DNA from: an uncultured Alistipes sp.
GTDB taxonomy: Bacteria > Bacteroidota > Bacteroidia > Bacteroidales > Rikenellaceae
Length of the DNA stretch: 22,436 nt
NCBI GenBank assembly: GCA_900546005.1
Contig: URBJ01000034.1
Coordinates: forward strand, 1-22,436
Direction: 5' to 3'
Shown one piece after another: positions 14,467-22,436 of the stretch. Every line of letters starts with the position of its first letter. Within the stretch, counting starts at the first letter, position 1. The notes below the pieces were generated by a model. The model was not told the DNA's origin. It made no database searches and saw only the letters and a list, made by a program, of their open reading frames with translations. A program made the position numbers and the translations under genes.

Positions 14467-16875
14467 CTATTTTTTTACGGGATAAATTCCCGTCTTCGAC
14501 AACAATTTACGATACTCCCCGAGATCGAAAGGCGCCTTACCGTACAAATAATGATTCTGCCGCACCCCCTCTTCGGTCTCATAACGGATCTGTAAAATAC
14601 CCTGCCCCTCCATCACCGGAAGTTGAGCCACTTCTGATTTTCCATTCGCCTCGACCGAATAGTCTCCGTCGTAGAGCTGACGACCCGTCGCGACATCCGT
14701 AACGACAACATGCCCCGACACCGGACGACGCGTATCGTTTACGGCCCGGAGCGGATATTTCCCCTCCACCGGATCATTGATCAGCACACAGACGTTCGAC
14801 TGCACGTTGGAAATAAACCGATAGGCCAACTTGGGAGAGTTATAGTAATCGGCGACTGCATCCGAAATGATCGGCCACCCGTCACGCACGTTCCACCAGA
14901 TAATTCCTGTCTTCCCGTCGAACTTGTTGCCCCGCCACATCTCGACAAAGAACTTCATGGCTTCGGCCTGTACGACCTGCGACGCGAAGATAAAATCGTC
15001 CAACTCCTCGGGCACTGATCCGAAAAGCAACGTCACCTGATTCAGCATCAGATTGTTCCGGTCATTGGTCTGTCCCCACACTTCGAAACGTCGGGTCGAC
15101 TTGGTCAGCCATTCGTCGTTCCACTGACGCCCTTCGCTCCACGGGTATACTGCATCCGGGGTCATCATCCGCTCCAACGAGCTTCGGTTCGGACATCCGT
15201 GATATCCGATCTCACTGACAAAGGTACAGGTCGCAGCCGTGTAGAACGGATCCTTGTAGTAACCGCGCGGCCCCCACAGATGGTTCTCGGGCAGATACTG
15301 ATCGGCACTCCCGTGCTCCCAAACCGCCTGACTGTAATAGGGCGAACTGGGCAGATAGGGCCGTGTCGGATCGAACTCATACAACACGGAAGGGATCACC
15401 TGCCGTGTCACCACATCCCGATTGGGGTTGATATTGAACGGAGCTAACGACCAGCGCAATGCCGCATCGTCCTCGTTGTTCCCGGCCCAAAGCACTAACG
15501 AGGGATGGCTGCGAAGTTTCACCACAACCGACGTTACCTCCTCCTCTATGGCCCGGGTAAACTCCTCCCGTTGGGGATAAAAGGTACACCCCATCGTAAA
15601 ATCTTGCCACACCATAATTCCGTTCTCGTCGCACAGGTCGAAAAAGTGATGATCCTCATACACGTTGCCGCCCCAACAACGGACCATATTGCAATTCGCA
15701 TCGACCACCAAGCGCATCGCATCGTCGACCAACGAGGCATCACGGCTGTGCAGTGCATCGAGCGGCACCCAATTCGTTCCACGCACGAAGATTCTCTCCC
15801 CATTGACGATAAAACAGAACTTTCCGGGCTCCTCCTCCAAATGGATATCCGACAGCTCGAGTTTGACCGTCCGGATGCCGATTCGCTTGGTATCCGTATC
15901 GAGCAGCGAGCCGTCGGCATCCAACAGTTGTGCCGTGGCTTCATACAACGCCGGATCGCCATACCCCCGCGGCCACCAGAGCGCCACGCTGTCCAATGCG
16001 ATGATATGCCGGCCCGCATGTGCGGAAAGCAGCTGTTCGCCCCGATAGACCTCCTTGCCGTCGCGGCTCATCGTAAAGACAATCTTCGCCTTATCCAGCT
16101 TTTCAAACGGCAACCGGGTCTGGAAATCAACGAACACCCGAGCCCGATTGTGATCGGTATCCACTTCGGCCGTCATCCAATGCACATCGACGATACGTGC
16201 CGGATTCACCGTCCGCAGCTCCACGCTGCGCCACAGACCGGCACTGACCAAACGGGGCATGATGTCCCATCCGTACATGTGGGGCGCCTTGCGCACGAAT
16301 ACCGACTCCTCCGACGGGAAATTACCGATACTGAATGTCCCCAACAGATGATTCTGCCCCTCCAGAACCGCCGAACGAAGGATGACCTGCAACGTATTCT
16401 CTTCCGTCTCGTTCAAAAAATCCGTCACATCGAACCTACGCTCGATCAACATATTTGCCGAAGAGCCGACATGTTTTCCGTTCACCCAGATCTCGGCAAT
16501 GCAGTCGATTCCCCCGAAAAAGAGCTCGGCTCGCTGTCCGGCTTCGAGCTTCGGAGAAGGGAAGGTCCGGCTGTAACACCATTGATACCCTTCGAAGCGG
16601 CGCAATCCGTTTACGTTGCTGCCGATCATCGGATCGGGAATCACACCTGCCGCAAAGAGGTCAAGTTCCACGTTACCCGGTACCTGCGCAGGCACCTGCT
16701 CCATGCAATCCTGTACCCGTTCGAAATCGGCCGGATCGACAACCGCCGGATCGGGCTGAGGCCAGTAGGAAAGCTTCCATGTCCCATTCAGGGAAATCGT
16801 CTCTCCATGTGCCTCGGAACCGCTTACCGCCCATAAAGCGAACAGCCACAAAAGAAAACCGACGCTCCTTTTCAT
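14467..16875 (-). CDS. Exported GH2 beta-mannosidase
   Basis: At 802 aa it is a typical GH2 enzyme of the beta-mannosidase branch. A signal peptide (MKRSVGFLLWLFALWAVSGS, cut near residue 24) sends it to the periplasm; there is no lipobox. The order is: sugar-binding jelly roll (about 25-220, with LNGTWKLSYW and WVNGKHVG), an immunoglobulin-like domain (about 225-340) and a TIM barrel (about 345-690). The barrel carries the MVRCWGGNVYE strand, the acid/base Glu468 in LWAGNNEDD and the nucleophile Glu555 in TFVSEIGYHG. NNE and SEIG at these places match beta-mannosidases better than beta-galactosidases. It removes terminal beta-linked mannose. It follows the rhamnosidase by 51 bases and precedes the kinase by 6, second in the operon. 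Beta-glucuronidase or exo-glucosaminidase are less likely alternatives. Confidence 0.88.
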   Translation of the reverse strand: MKRSVGFLLWLFALWAVSGSEAHGETISLNGTWKLSYWPQPDPAVVDPADFERVQDCMEQVPAQVPGNVELDLFAAGVIPDPMIGSNVNGLRRFEGYQWCYSRTFPSPKLEAGQRAELFFGGIDCIAEIWVNGKHVGSSANMLIERRFDVTDFLNETEENTLQVILRSAVLEGQNHLLGTFSIGNFPSEESVFVRKAPHMYGWDIMPRLVSAGLWRSVELRTVNPARIVDVHWMTAEVDTDHNRARVFVDFQTRLPFEKLDKAKIVFTMSRDGKEVYRGEQLLSAHAGRHIIALDSVALWWPRGYGDPALYEATAQLLDADGSLLDTDTKRIGIRTVKLELSDIHLEEEPGKFCFIVNGERIFVRGTNWVPLDALHSRDASLVDDAMRLVVDANCNMVRCWGGNVYEDHHFFDLCDENGIMVWQDFTMGCTFYPQREEFTRAIEEEVTSVVVKLRSHPSLVLWAGNNEDDAALRWSLAPFNINPNRDVVTRQVIPSVLYEFDPTRPYLPSSPYYSQAVWEHGSADQYLPENHLWGPRGYYKDPFYTAATCTFVSEIGYHGCPNRSSLERMMTPDAVYPWSEGRQWNDEWLTKSTRRFEVWGQTNDRNNLMLNQVTLLFGSVPEELDDFIFASQVVQAEAMKFFVEMWRGNKFDGKTGIIWWNVRDGWPIISDAVADYYNSPKLAYRFISNVQSNVCVLINDPVEGKYPLRAVNDTRRPVSGHVVVTDVATGRQLYDGDYSVEANGKSEVAQLPVMEGQGILQIRYETEEGVRQNHYLYGKAPFDLGEYRKLLSKTGIYPVKK

Positions 16876-16926
16876 CGTTCGATAGTTATTCGTTATTTAA
16901 ATATTCAGACCCCCGCAGATATTTCG

Positions 16927-19584
16927 TTAATCTTGTCGGAACCGAAGTTCGTGCGCACCGGCACCTAACTGCTGCTCCTTACCGCATGCAATCACGGTTG
17001 CCGTCGTATTGTCCGGAATCTCCACCTTCAGCATCACACGGTTACCCTCACGACTCCATTCGGAACGGATCATTCCCTGTACCGAACGATACTCGCCTTT
17101 CACCCAGTCGAGCCCCTCGACAAAATGGGGTGTGATAAGAATATGACGGAATCCGGGCTGCGCCTCGTCATAATTGATTCCCGCCAGCACGTTATACATC
17201 CACGCACTGATGTCTCCCAAGAAGACGTGATTGATCGATGCATCGCGGAATTCGGGCGAAAGCACCCAAGTCTCGCCCAACGTCGTAAAGCCTTGTGTGA
17301 TCCACCAACCCCACGAGGGCGCATCCTCCTGCGTCGCCATTTTGTACACGGCATCGACATAACCGTACTTGGTCAGCATACGCGGCACGAATTTGCTGCC
17401 CAACATGCCGAAATCGAGATGATAGTCGCTCTGTTGAACCGATTTATAGAGGTTGTCGGCCACCTTCTGTTCATCGCCTTCGGGAACAATTCCCAGTGCA
17501 AGCGCCGTAGCCAGTGCAGCCTGCGAACCGTTGGCATAAAGAGCAGAATCAGCACGGTAATACTTTTCATTGATCTTGTTGCGCAACTTCTCGGCCTTTT
17601 GGCGATAAGGTGCCGCATCCCGACCGGTCAACTCCGCAAAACGGGCCATCAGCACATAGTCCAAATAGTAGAAACACGGAGAGGTGAACTGCGTCGGAGT
17701 CTGCGTCTTATAGGGTACCCAATCGCCGATGCCGTAGGTCACCAATCCATCCTGATCCTCACGAGCACCCAGAAAGGCCAGATATTTTTCACAAACCGGG
17801 AAGATCCGTTCGATCGCCCGGGTATCGCCGTAATAGTTGTAAAGCGCATTCGGAATAATAAACATCGCCGCATCCCAAACCGGACCGATCCAATCGCTGT
17901 ACCCCCAACCCGAACTCGGAATGATTCCCGCAATCTGTCCGTTCTCCAACTGGTTGTCTTCGATATCAGCCAGCCACTTTTCGTAGAAACGGATTCCGTC
18001 GAAGTTGAGCAACCCCAGATCGACCGACACATGGGCGTCAGCCGTCCAACCGTTCTTTTCGCGTTGCGGGCAGTCGGTCGGAATACTCATCAGGTTCGAC
18101 AGATAGGAGCGGTTGGTTGCCGCCCATATCTTGTTCAACAGTTCGTTCGAACAACTGAACTTACCGACCGGTTCGACAGCCGTATGCATGCAGAGTGCTG
18201 TCAGGTTCTCCTTACCGAGTTTCACCGGGCGATCGGTACGCACCTCAACATATTGGAACCCATGATAATTGAAATCGGGGGTAAACGTCTCGGGCTCTCC
18301 GCCCCGGAGGGTATAGACATCGGTCTGGAACTCATGGCCGGGTTTCGGGAAGAAATAGATATCGATATTACCGGGTTCGAGGCGTCCGGACTCCTTGAGC
18401 AGCTCTCCGTACTGCATCGAAACGACCGTCCCGCGTTCGCCCTGTATGTTCAACCGGGCTACACCCGCCATGTTTTCACCAAAGTCGAACACATGTACCG
18501 TATCGCCGAACGAACAGACATCGACCGCTGCGATTTCACGTGAACCGATTCCGGGCATAACCTGAGCCACGAGTTTCGGCGAGGGGGCTTCGGTCTCCAC
18601 TGCCGGATTCCAGCTCCGGTCATCGAACCCGGGTTTGTCCCATCCCGGAAACTCCAACCGTGCATCGTACGTATCGCCGCTGTAAATATTGTTCTGTACG
18701 TATGGACCGGTATTGCACTTCCAACTACCGTCCGAAACGATCACCTGTTTCGACCCGTCGGCGGCCACGATGTGCAGTTCGCAGATCATTCGCGCCCGGT
18801 TGCGCCACCGTGCCTTCTCGAAATCCCACGTCGCCACGCGCGGATCCTCGTTATAAAACCCGTTCCCAAGGACTGCCGCCAAAACGTTCTCCTCTCCGGC
18901 CACGAGCAGATCCGTCACATCATAGGTGCAATAGAGATTCCGCTTGTCGTAGTGGGTGTAACCCGGTTCGAGCCGATTCTGCGTTACGGGCTTTCCGTTC
19001 AGCGTCAGCTTACCGTACGCTGCTGCACTCACATACAACCGGGCATAATCGATATCCGCCCCAGCCACAAACGATTTCCGCAACATCGGCGCCGGAGCGA
19101 ACTGTTTGTCGTGCTTGTCTGTAATCCAACGGCCAGTCCAATCCGAAGCCTCTCCAAACGCCGTTTCGAAACTATCTATCGGCGATACGACAATACGGCC
19201 ATCTTCGTCCCATGCCGTTGTTCGCCAATAATATCGGGTAAACGGTTTTAAAGAGACATCCGGTGTACACGCCGCAAAGCTGTTTTCCGATTCCATCTCC
19301 GGAGAGTTCCACACATCTCCTTCGGCCAGAGAGTCAGCCAGCAATGCTGCCGACGAAGCGATCCGCACCCGACAACGGGCCTGTTCAAACGCATCGTCAC
19401 CCGTATATTTCCACGTGAATCGGGGTTGCGTATTGGCATCTAATCCGATCGGCGACACGCTATACTCGCAACGCATATTCGTAATCGCAGGACTACCCGC
19501 CTCTTGACACGACATCAACATAAATACAGAGCATACGGACATCGACATGCCGACAGTCCGCTTCCAAACGGTAGATTTCTTCAT
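16927..19584 (-). CDS. GH78 alpha-L-rhamnosidase, lipoprotein
   Basis: The 885-aa enzyme is complete. The leader ends in the lipobox LMSC (Cys26), placing it on the outer membrane or facing the periplasm. The mature start TNMRCEYSVSPIGLDANTQPR is the family's fibronectin-like opening. It is followed by beta-sandwich domains (about 150-450, with YVSAAAYGKLTLNG and FDFGENMAGVA) and an (alpha/alpha)6 barrel (about 470-800). Catalytic residues can be placed from known GH78 enzymes: DCPQRE (504-509) holds the general acid Glu509, GWTADA holds Asp516, and GETW (Glu771) is the likely base. It removes terminal alpha-L-rhamnose with inversion. First gene of the minus-strand operon, divergent from the DUF5722 gene with 308 bases between them. 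No rhamnose catabolic gene is nearby, so the rhamnose may be used through genes elsewhere or left to other cells. Confidence 0.93.
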   Translation of the reverse strand: MKKSTVWKRTVGMSMSVCSVFMLMSCQEAGSPAITNMRCEYSVSPIGLDANTQPRFTWKYTGDDAFEQARCRVRIASSAALLADSLAEGDVWNSPEMESENSFAACTPDVSLKPFTRYYWRTTAWDEDGRIVVSPIDSFETAFGEASDWTGRWITDKHDKQFAPAPMLRKSFVAGADIDYARLYVSAAAYGKLTLNGKPVTQNRLEPGYTHYDKRNLYCTYDVTDLLVAGEENVLAAVLGNGFYNEDPRVATWDFEKARWRNRARMICELHIVAADGSKQVIVSDGSWKCNTGPYVQNNIYSGDTYDARLEFPGWDKPGFDDRSWNPAVETEAPSPKLVAQVMPGIGSREIAAVDVCSFGDTVHVFDFGENMAGVARLNIQGERGTVVSMQYGELLKESGRLEPGNIDIYFFPKPGHEFQTDVYTLRGGEPETFTPDFNYHGFQYVEVRTDRPVKLGKENLTALCMHTAVEPVGKFSCSNELLNKIWAATNRSYLSNLMSIPTDCPQREKNGWTADAHVSVDLGLLNFDGIRFYEKWLADIEDNQLENGQIAGIIPSSGWGYSDWIGPVWDAAMFIIPNALYNYYGDTRAIERIFPVCEKYLAFLGAREDQDGLVTYGIGDWVPYKTQTPTQFTSPCFYYLDYVLMARFAELTGRDAAPYRQKAEKLRNKINEKYYRADSALYANGSQAALATALALGIVPEGDEQKVADNLYKSVQQSDYHLDFGMLGSKFVPRMLTKYGYVDAVYKMATQEDAPSWGWWITQGFTTLGETWVLSPEFRDASINHVFLGDISAWMYNVLAGINYDEAQPGFRHILITPHFVEGLDWVKGEYRSVQGMIRSEWSREGNRVMLKVEIPDNTTATVIACGKEQQLGAGAHELRFRQD

Positions 19585-19892
19585 TATTTAGATACAGTTT
19601 AAGGTTTAAATCTCTAATCTAAAAACATATCCTTTATAAAGCACTGAAAACAAAATTCATCTCTTAAAAATGCAGATAAAAATACCAACTTTCCCGCTAA
19701 TTTGCAAATCATTACTGCTTTCTGTCGCTCCCTTCTTGCGAATCGTGCCCTCCGATTAGGATCGAGTCCTCACTGCAAAAACGCTTCTACACGGTTTGGA
19801 TAATTGACAAAGTTTTCCTTTCTTTGTCTGTAGTTATTTATTCGGAAGTTGCGTTCGAATAAAACTTGGAAATCATATAAACTTGAATAATT
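19585..19892. promoter_or_regulatory. Divergent control region between GH78 operon and DUF5722 gene
   Basis: The 308 bases hold the start signals of both transcription units. For the plus gene a Bacteroidetes-like promoter is visible (19795-19826). For the minus operon no good TAnnTTTG box was found. A perfect 10-bp palindrome, ATTTGCAAAT (19700-19709), lies near the middle and could be an operator. No gene is seen inside. Confidence 0.45.
19795..19826 (+). promoter_or_regulatory. Bacteroidetes -33/-7 promoter for the DUF5722 gene
   Basis: TTTG (19795-19798) and TTTCTTTG (19819-19826) are separated by 20 bases, the usual -33 to -7 spacing. The -7 box differs from TAnnTTTG at one position. 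It implies a leader of roughly 60 bases before the ATG at 19893. Confidence 0.45.
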
Positions 19893-22136
19893 ATGTCATT
19901 TTCGTTCAAAAATGTATGGGAATATGGGCGGATCCGTCCTTTCCTGACCAAAACCAGAGTCGCTTGCAGCGTCATGCTGGCCACGACGGCTCTCCTTTTC
20001 GCTTGTAGCGAAGATCCGGAAACCGATCCCGAAGGAGGAGATCCCACTCCACCCGACAGCGAGCAAACCGACTCTACCGAGACCAACCCCGTGACTCCAA
20101 TCGAGTACATGACCTTCAACTCCACCTCGGCTCATGATCTCGAAATTACTCTTCAAACCGACAGCTCATACAAAATATCGACTACCGGAGAAGATCCTTA
20201 CGTCTGCACAACTCCGTTGAAGAAGAGTAATCCGGAAGACTCTGTTGTTCTCACTTTTGAATACAAATCTTTCTCTACTATCGAAAACTTCCAGATCTTT
20301 TTCGCCGACCCCATATCCGAAGACCGTTCGATCAAGATCGATAAAATCGAATCGGCCCGGTCTCAATGGAAAACTTTCTCGATCAATCTGAAAGACCAAA
20401 TCGATCAGTTCTCATGGGGCAAAGCGGGCGACTACTTACGGCTGGACTTCGGCCAAAAGTCTGGCGTAACGATCCAGATCCAAAAGATGTACCTCAGGGC
20501 AATGAACGATGAAGAAAAAGAGGAGCAAGAGAGTGAGCAGGATAAGGCCCAATATGAAGCCGAACTCAATACAAACCTTCAGAAATATCTTCAAGCCAGC
20601 TATCGCTCTGAAATTACAAGTGTAGAGGTTAAACCGTTCCTGATCGACATCAAAGGAAATTGTGCCGGAGATGGAGAATTTTACCTGTGTGAGGTTCCAC
20701 CCTACCTTGACGTAACACAAATCAAAGAGTTCGAATACAAAACTCCGATTACCAGCTCCTCCTTCTCGTTGAGTCTGAGCCGGACGGCCGAACGAGATGG
20801 TATCGAATATGACCGTGCCCTCTCCAAATGGGTGATCGTTAAAACCACCGACGGTAAAGACGCTATCGATTCTCATGCCCATTATGCCGATGATATTCAA
20901 GCATCGCAATCAATGTCTCCCATGCAGCTTACGACGAAAAAAGGGTTGGGAGGATTCCATCTTAATGCCGTTGAAAGCGACCTCGACGATCTGGGAATCG
21001 GCAGCGTAACGGTCAATGTGCCTATTACGGCCTACATGTTTACCTCGGATAGAGGCAACTGCATTTCTCATACCTACGGAGGCATAACTTACTATTTCGA
21101 CCGGGGCGGTATCGAAAATTTGGACGCTACCTTCCGCGCCACGACCAAACGGAATATCGTCGTTTCGGCTATCCTTTTGATCCAACCAGCGGCCAGTTGC
21201 CCCGATCCCGAAATCGGCAGATTGCTCCAACACCCCGACTACACCTCGCAAGGTATCTATACCATGCCCAACATGACCAATCCCGAGAGCGTTAATTGCT
21301 ATGCCGCAGCACTCGACTTCCTTGCCAGCAGATACTGCCGTACCGACAATCAATACGGAAGGATCAATTATTGGATCATGCACAACGAAGTCGATATGGG
21401 ACTCGATTGGACCAATATGGGTGCAAAATCCATTTGGCTCTATACAGACACTTATATGAAATCAATGAGAATGTGCTACAATATTGCACGGCAATATGAT
21501 CCAAATGCCGAAGTCCTTGGATCATTTACTCACCATTGGGCACAATCTTCAGGAGCCAATCATCCTTCGAAAGATATGCTTGAAATGATCGTAAAATACA
21601 GTAAACTCGAAGGCGATTTTAAATGGGGTGTGGCCCACCACCCTTATCCAGATGATTTGAGTGAACCGAAAACATGGTTGGATAAAAATGCAACATTCTC
21701 AATGAGTTCTCCCAAAGTCACTTTCAAAAATCTTGAAGTGATCAATAAATGGATTTTGGAGAGCGAAAACCTCTATATGGGAACCACAAAACGGACGCTC
21801 TGGCTCTCGGAAAACGGAACCAACTCTCCGACATACAGCGAAGAAGACCTCAACGAACAAGCAGCCGGATTTGCCTACGCATGGAAAAAGATCAAAGCGC
21901 TCGACGGTATAGACGGTATCCAATGGCACAACTGGATCGACAACCGAAGCGAATACGGCCTGAGAATTGGATTACGTCGATATCCCGATGACGAAGAAGA
22001 TCCACTGGGCAAGAAACATGTATGGTATGCTTACCAAGCAGCCGGAACAGATCAGGAAGATACGGTATTCGAACCATATCTTGCCATCATCGGTATCAGC
22101 GATTGGGATATCGTCCAAGATTTCATCAGCGAATAG
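19893..22136 (+). CDS. DUF5722 lipoprotein, putative clan GH-A glycoside hydrolase
   Basis: The 747-aa protein has an unusually long positively charged start and then a lipobox (LLFAC, Cys38). Acidic residues follow (SEDPETDPEGGD), a good surface-export signal. A beta-sandwich-like domain (about 72-202) could bind carbohydrate, and a charged Glu/Lys stretch (206-230) links it to the main part. The C-terminal ~400 residues fit DUF5722: KKGLGGFHLNAVESDLDDLG (349-368), the strand-4 motif INYWIMHNEVD with Glu499, WGVAHHPYPDDL (578-589) and LWLSENGTNS with Glu640. Glu499 and Glu640 sit where clan GH-A enzymes carry acid/base and nucleophile. No activity is known to me. The gene is divergent from a rhamnosidase/mannosidase operon, so a role on the same glycan is likely (inference). 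There is no other in-frame Met that keeps the leader. Confidence 0.8.
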   Translation: MSFSFKNVWEYGRIRPFLTKTRVACSVMLATTALLFACSEDPETDPEGGDPTPPDSEQTDSTETNPVTPIEYMTFNSTSAHDLEITLQTDSSYKISTTGEDPYVCTTPLKKSNPEDSVVLTFEYKSFSTIENFQIFFADPISEDRSIKIDKIESARSQWKTFSINLKDQIDQFSWGKAGDYLRLDFGQKSGVTIQIQKMYLRAMNDEEKEEQESEQDKAQYEAELNTNLQKYLQASYRSEITSVEVKPFLIDIKGNCAGDGEFYLCEVPPYLDVTQIKEFEYKTPITSSSFSLSLSRTAERDGIEYDRALSKWVIVKTTDGKDAIDSHAHYADDIQASQSMSPMQLTTKKGLGGFHLNAVESDLDDLGIGSVTVNVPITAYMFTSDRGNCISHTYGGITYYFDRGGIENLDATFRATTKRNIVVSAILLIQPAASCPDPEIGRLLQHPDYTSQGIYTMPNMTNPESVNCYAAALDFLASRYCRTDNQYGRINYWIMHNEVDMGLDWTNMGAKSIWLYTDTYMKSMRMCYNIARQYDPNAEVLGSFTHHWAQSSGANHPSKDMLEMIVKYSKLEGDFKWGVAHHPYPDDLSEPKTWLDKNATFSMSSPKVTFKNLEVINKWILESENLYMGTTKRTLWLSENGTNSPTYSEEDLNEQAAGFAYAWKKIKALDGIDGIQWHNWIDNRSEYGLRIGLRRYPDDEEDPLGKKHVWYAYQAAGTDQEDTVFEPYLAIIGISDWDIVQDFISE

Positions 22137-22160
22137 ATTCGGCCTCATATAATCATCCAA

Positions 22161-22201
22161 ACAAAAGACGGGAAAAACAGTTTTCCCGTCTTTTGTTTTT
22201 G
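22161..22201 (+). terminator. Strong terminator after the DUF5722 gene
   Basis: ACAAAAGACGGGAAAA (22161-22176) and TTTTCCCGTCTTTTGT (22181-22196) form a perfect 16-bp stem with a 4-base loop and a T tract. It is 24 bases after the stop codon. Confidence 0.9.
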
Positions 22202-22262
22202 CAACCGTCGAAACCGGCCGCAGATTTGCATATCTTTACAGCGTGCTATTCAACAGAACACC

Positions 22263-22436
22263 ATGAACATCAAGCAAAAAAAAATTATCCGCATATCGGC
22301 AATCTGCCTATTGGTCATTCTGTTCGTGTTGGCGGGTGCCGAGATCTGGATCACTCGGAAAATCGAGGCCGCGATCGAACATACCATTCGGGAACAGGGA
22401 GGAGTTCCGGGAAGTGGTGAAGCGGACGATGGGCTT
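22263..22436 (+). CDS. N-terminus of a single-pass membrane protein (3' end cut by window)
   Basis: Fifty-eight codons run from the ATG at 22263 to the window edge without a stop. A basic start (MNIKQKKIIR) is followed by one hydrophobic span (ISAICLLVILFVLAGAEIWI, about residues 11-30). Then comes an amphipathic stretch (TRKIEAAIEHTIREQ), which would face the periplasm. The layout is like the first residues of AsmA/TamB-type or other inner-membrane-anchored proteins, but too little is present to name a family. It starts 66 bases after the terminator stem of the previous gene, so it has its own promoter; TATCTTTA at 22231 is one base from the -7 consensus and 24 bases from the ATG. No clear Shine-Dalgarno. 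Confidence 0.55.
   Translation, partial: MNIKQKKIIRISAICLLVILFVLAGAEIWITRKIEAAIEHTIREQGGVPGSGEADDGL

Noticed and set aside
15505..16836. 443-codon plus-strand open frame opposite the beta-mannosidase gene
   Set aside because: Antisense shadow; the minus strand has signal peptide, domains and catalytic residues of GH2.
17125..18543. 472-codon plus-strand open frame opposite the rhamnosidase gene
   Set aside because: Antisense shadow of GH78 with no start signal and no domain.
1..22436. CRISPR array, tRNA/rRNA genes, insertion sequences
   Set aside because: I looked for regular spaced repeats, cloverleaf-like segments and transposase motifs with terminal repeats and saw none that hold up.

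Overview
The window looks like a composite of two or three bacterial sources. About the first 1.37 kb reads as Firmicutes (Clostridia-like). It holds the 3' end of an FtsX-type ABC transporter permease, a terminator, a sigma70-type extended -10 promoter and most of a TrmH/SpoU RNA methyltransferase gene. At about 1368-1371 the reading frame passes without interruption into the C-terminal half of a biotin carboxylase. From there to the end the sequence is Bacteroidales-like, and Alistipes/Rikenellaceae is my best guess. The reasons are lipoproteins with acidic residues after the lipobox Cys, TAnnTTTG promoter boxes without clear Shine-Dalgarno sites, fimbrillin-like/beta-helix surface proteins, a C11 peptidase and a DUF5722 protein. 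A second, softer composition change lies inside the permease at about 345-375. The simplest reading is an assembly or library chimera, not a real fusion gene.

Layout of the Bacteroidales part: (1) 1371-4168, a biotin-dependent acyl-CoA carboxylase operon (biotin carboxylase fragment, biotin carrier protein, carboxyltransferase) ending in a hairpin terminator. (2) 4410-10982, a surface-protein island: a 1186-aa lipoprotein with a fimbrillin-like N-terminus, two beta-helix blocks and a GLUG-like tail; a clostripain-family (C11) lipoprotein peptidase; and a smaller relative of the first protein whose N-terminus has been replaced by an OmpA-like leader. (3) 10983-11655, mostly non-coding, with a hairpin and a strong bidirectional terminator. 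(4) 19584-11656 on the minus strand, a five-gene glycan-use operon: GH78 alpha-L-rhamnosidase, GH2 beta-mannosidase, ROK sugar kinase, GmhA-type SIS isomerase and MFS sugar transporter. (5) 19893-22136, divergent from that operon, a DUF5722 lipoprotein that looks like an uncharacterised clan GH-A glycosidase. (6) 22263 to the window end, the start of a membrane-anchored protein.

Working model (inference): the minus-strand operon and the DUF5722 protein form a small polysaccharide-utilisation locus without SusC/SusD. The lipoprotein rhamnosidase and the exported beta-mannosidase release sugars, the MFS protein imports one, and the ROK kinase and SIS isomerase bring it into metabolism. The surface island may be an adhesin/fimbria-like set with a protease that could process its neighbours. 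The most unusual items are the domain-swapped paralog at 9546-10982, the DUF5722 enzyme candidate, the zinc-ligand-less ROK kinase beside a GmhA homolog, and the chimeric reading frame at 570-2090.
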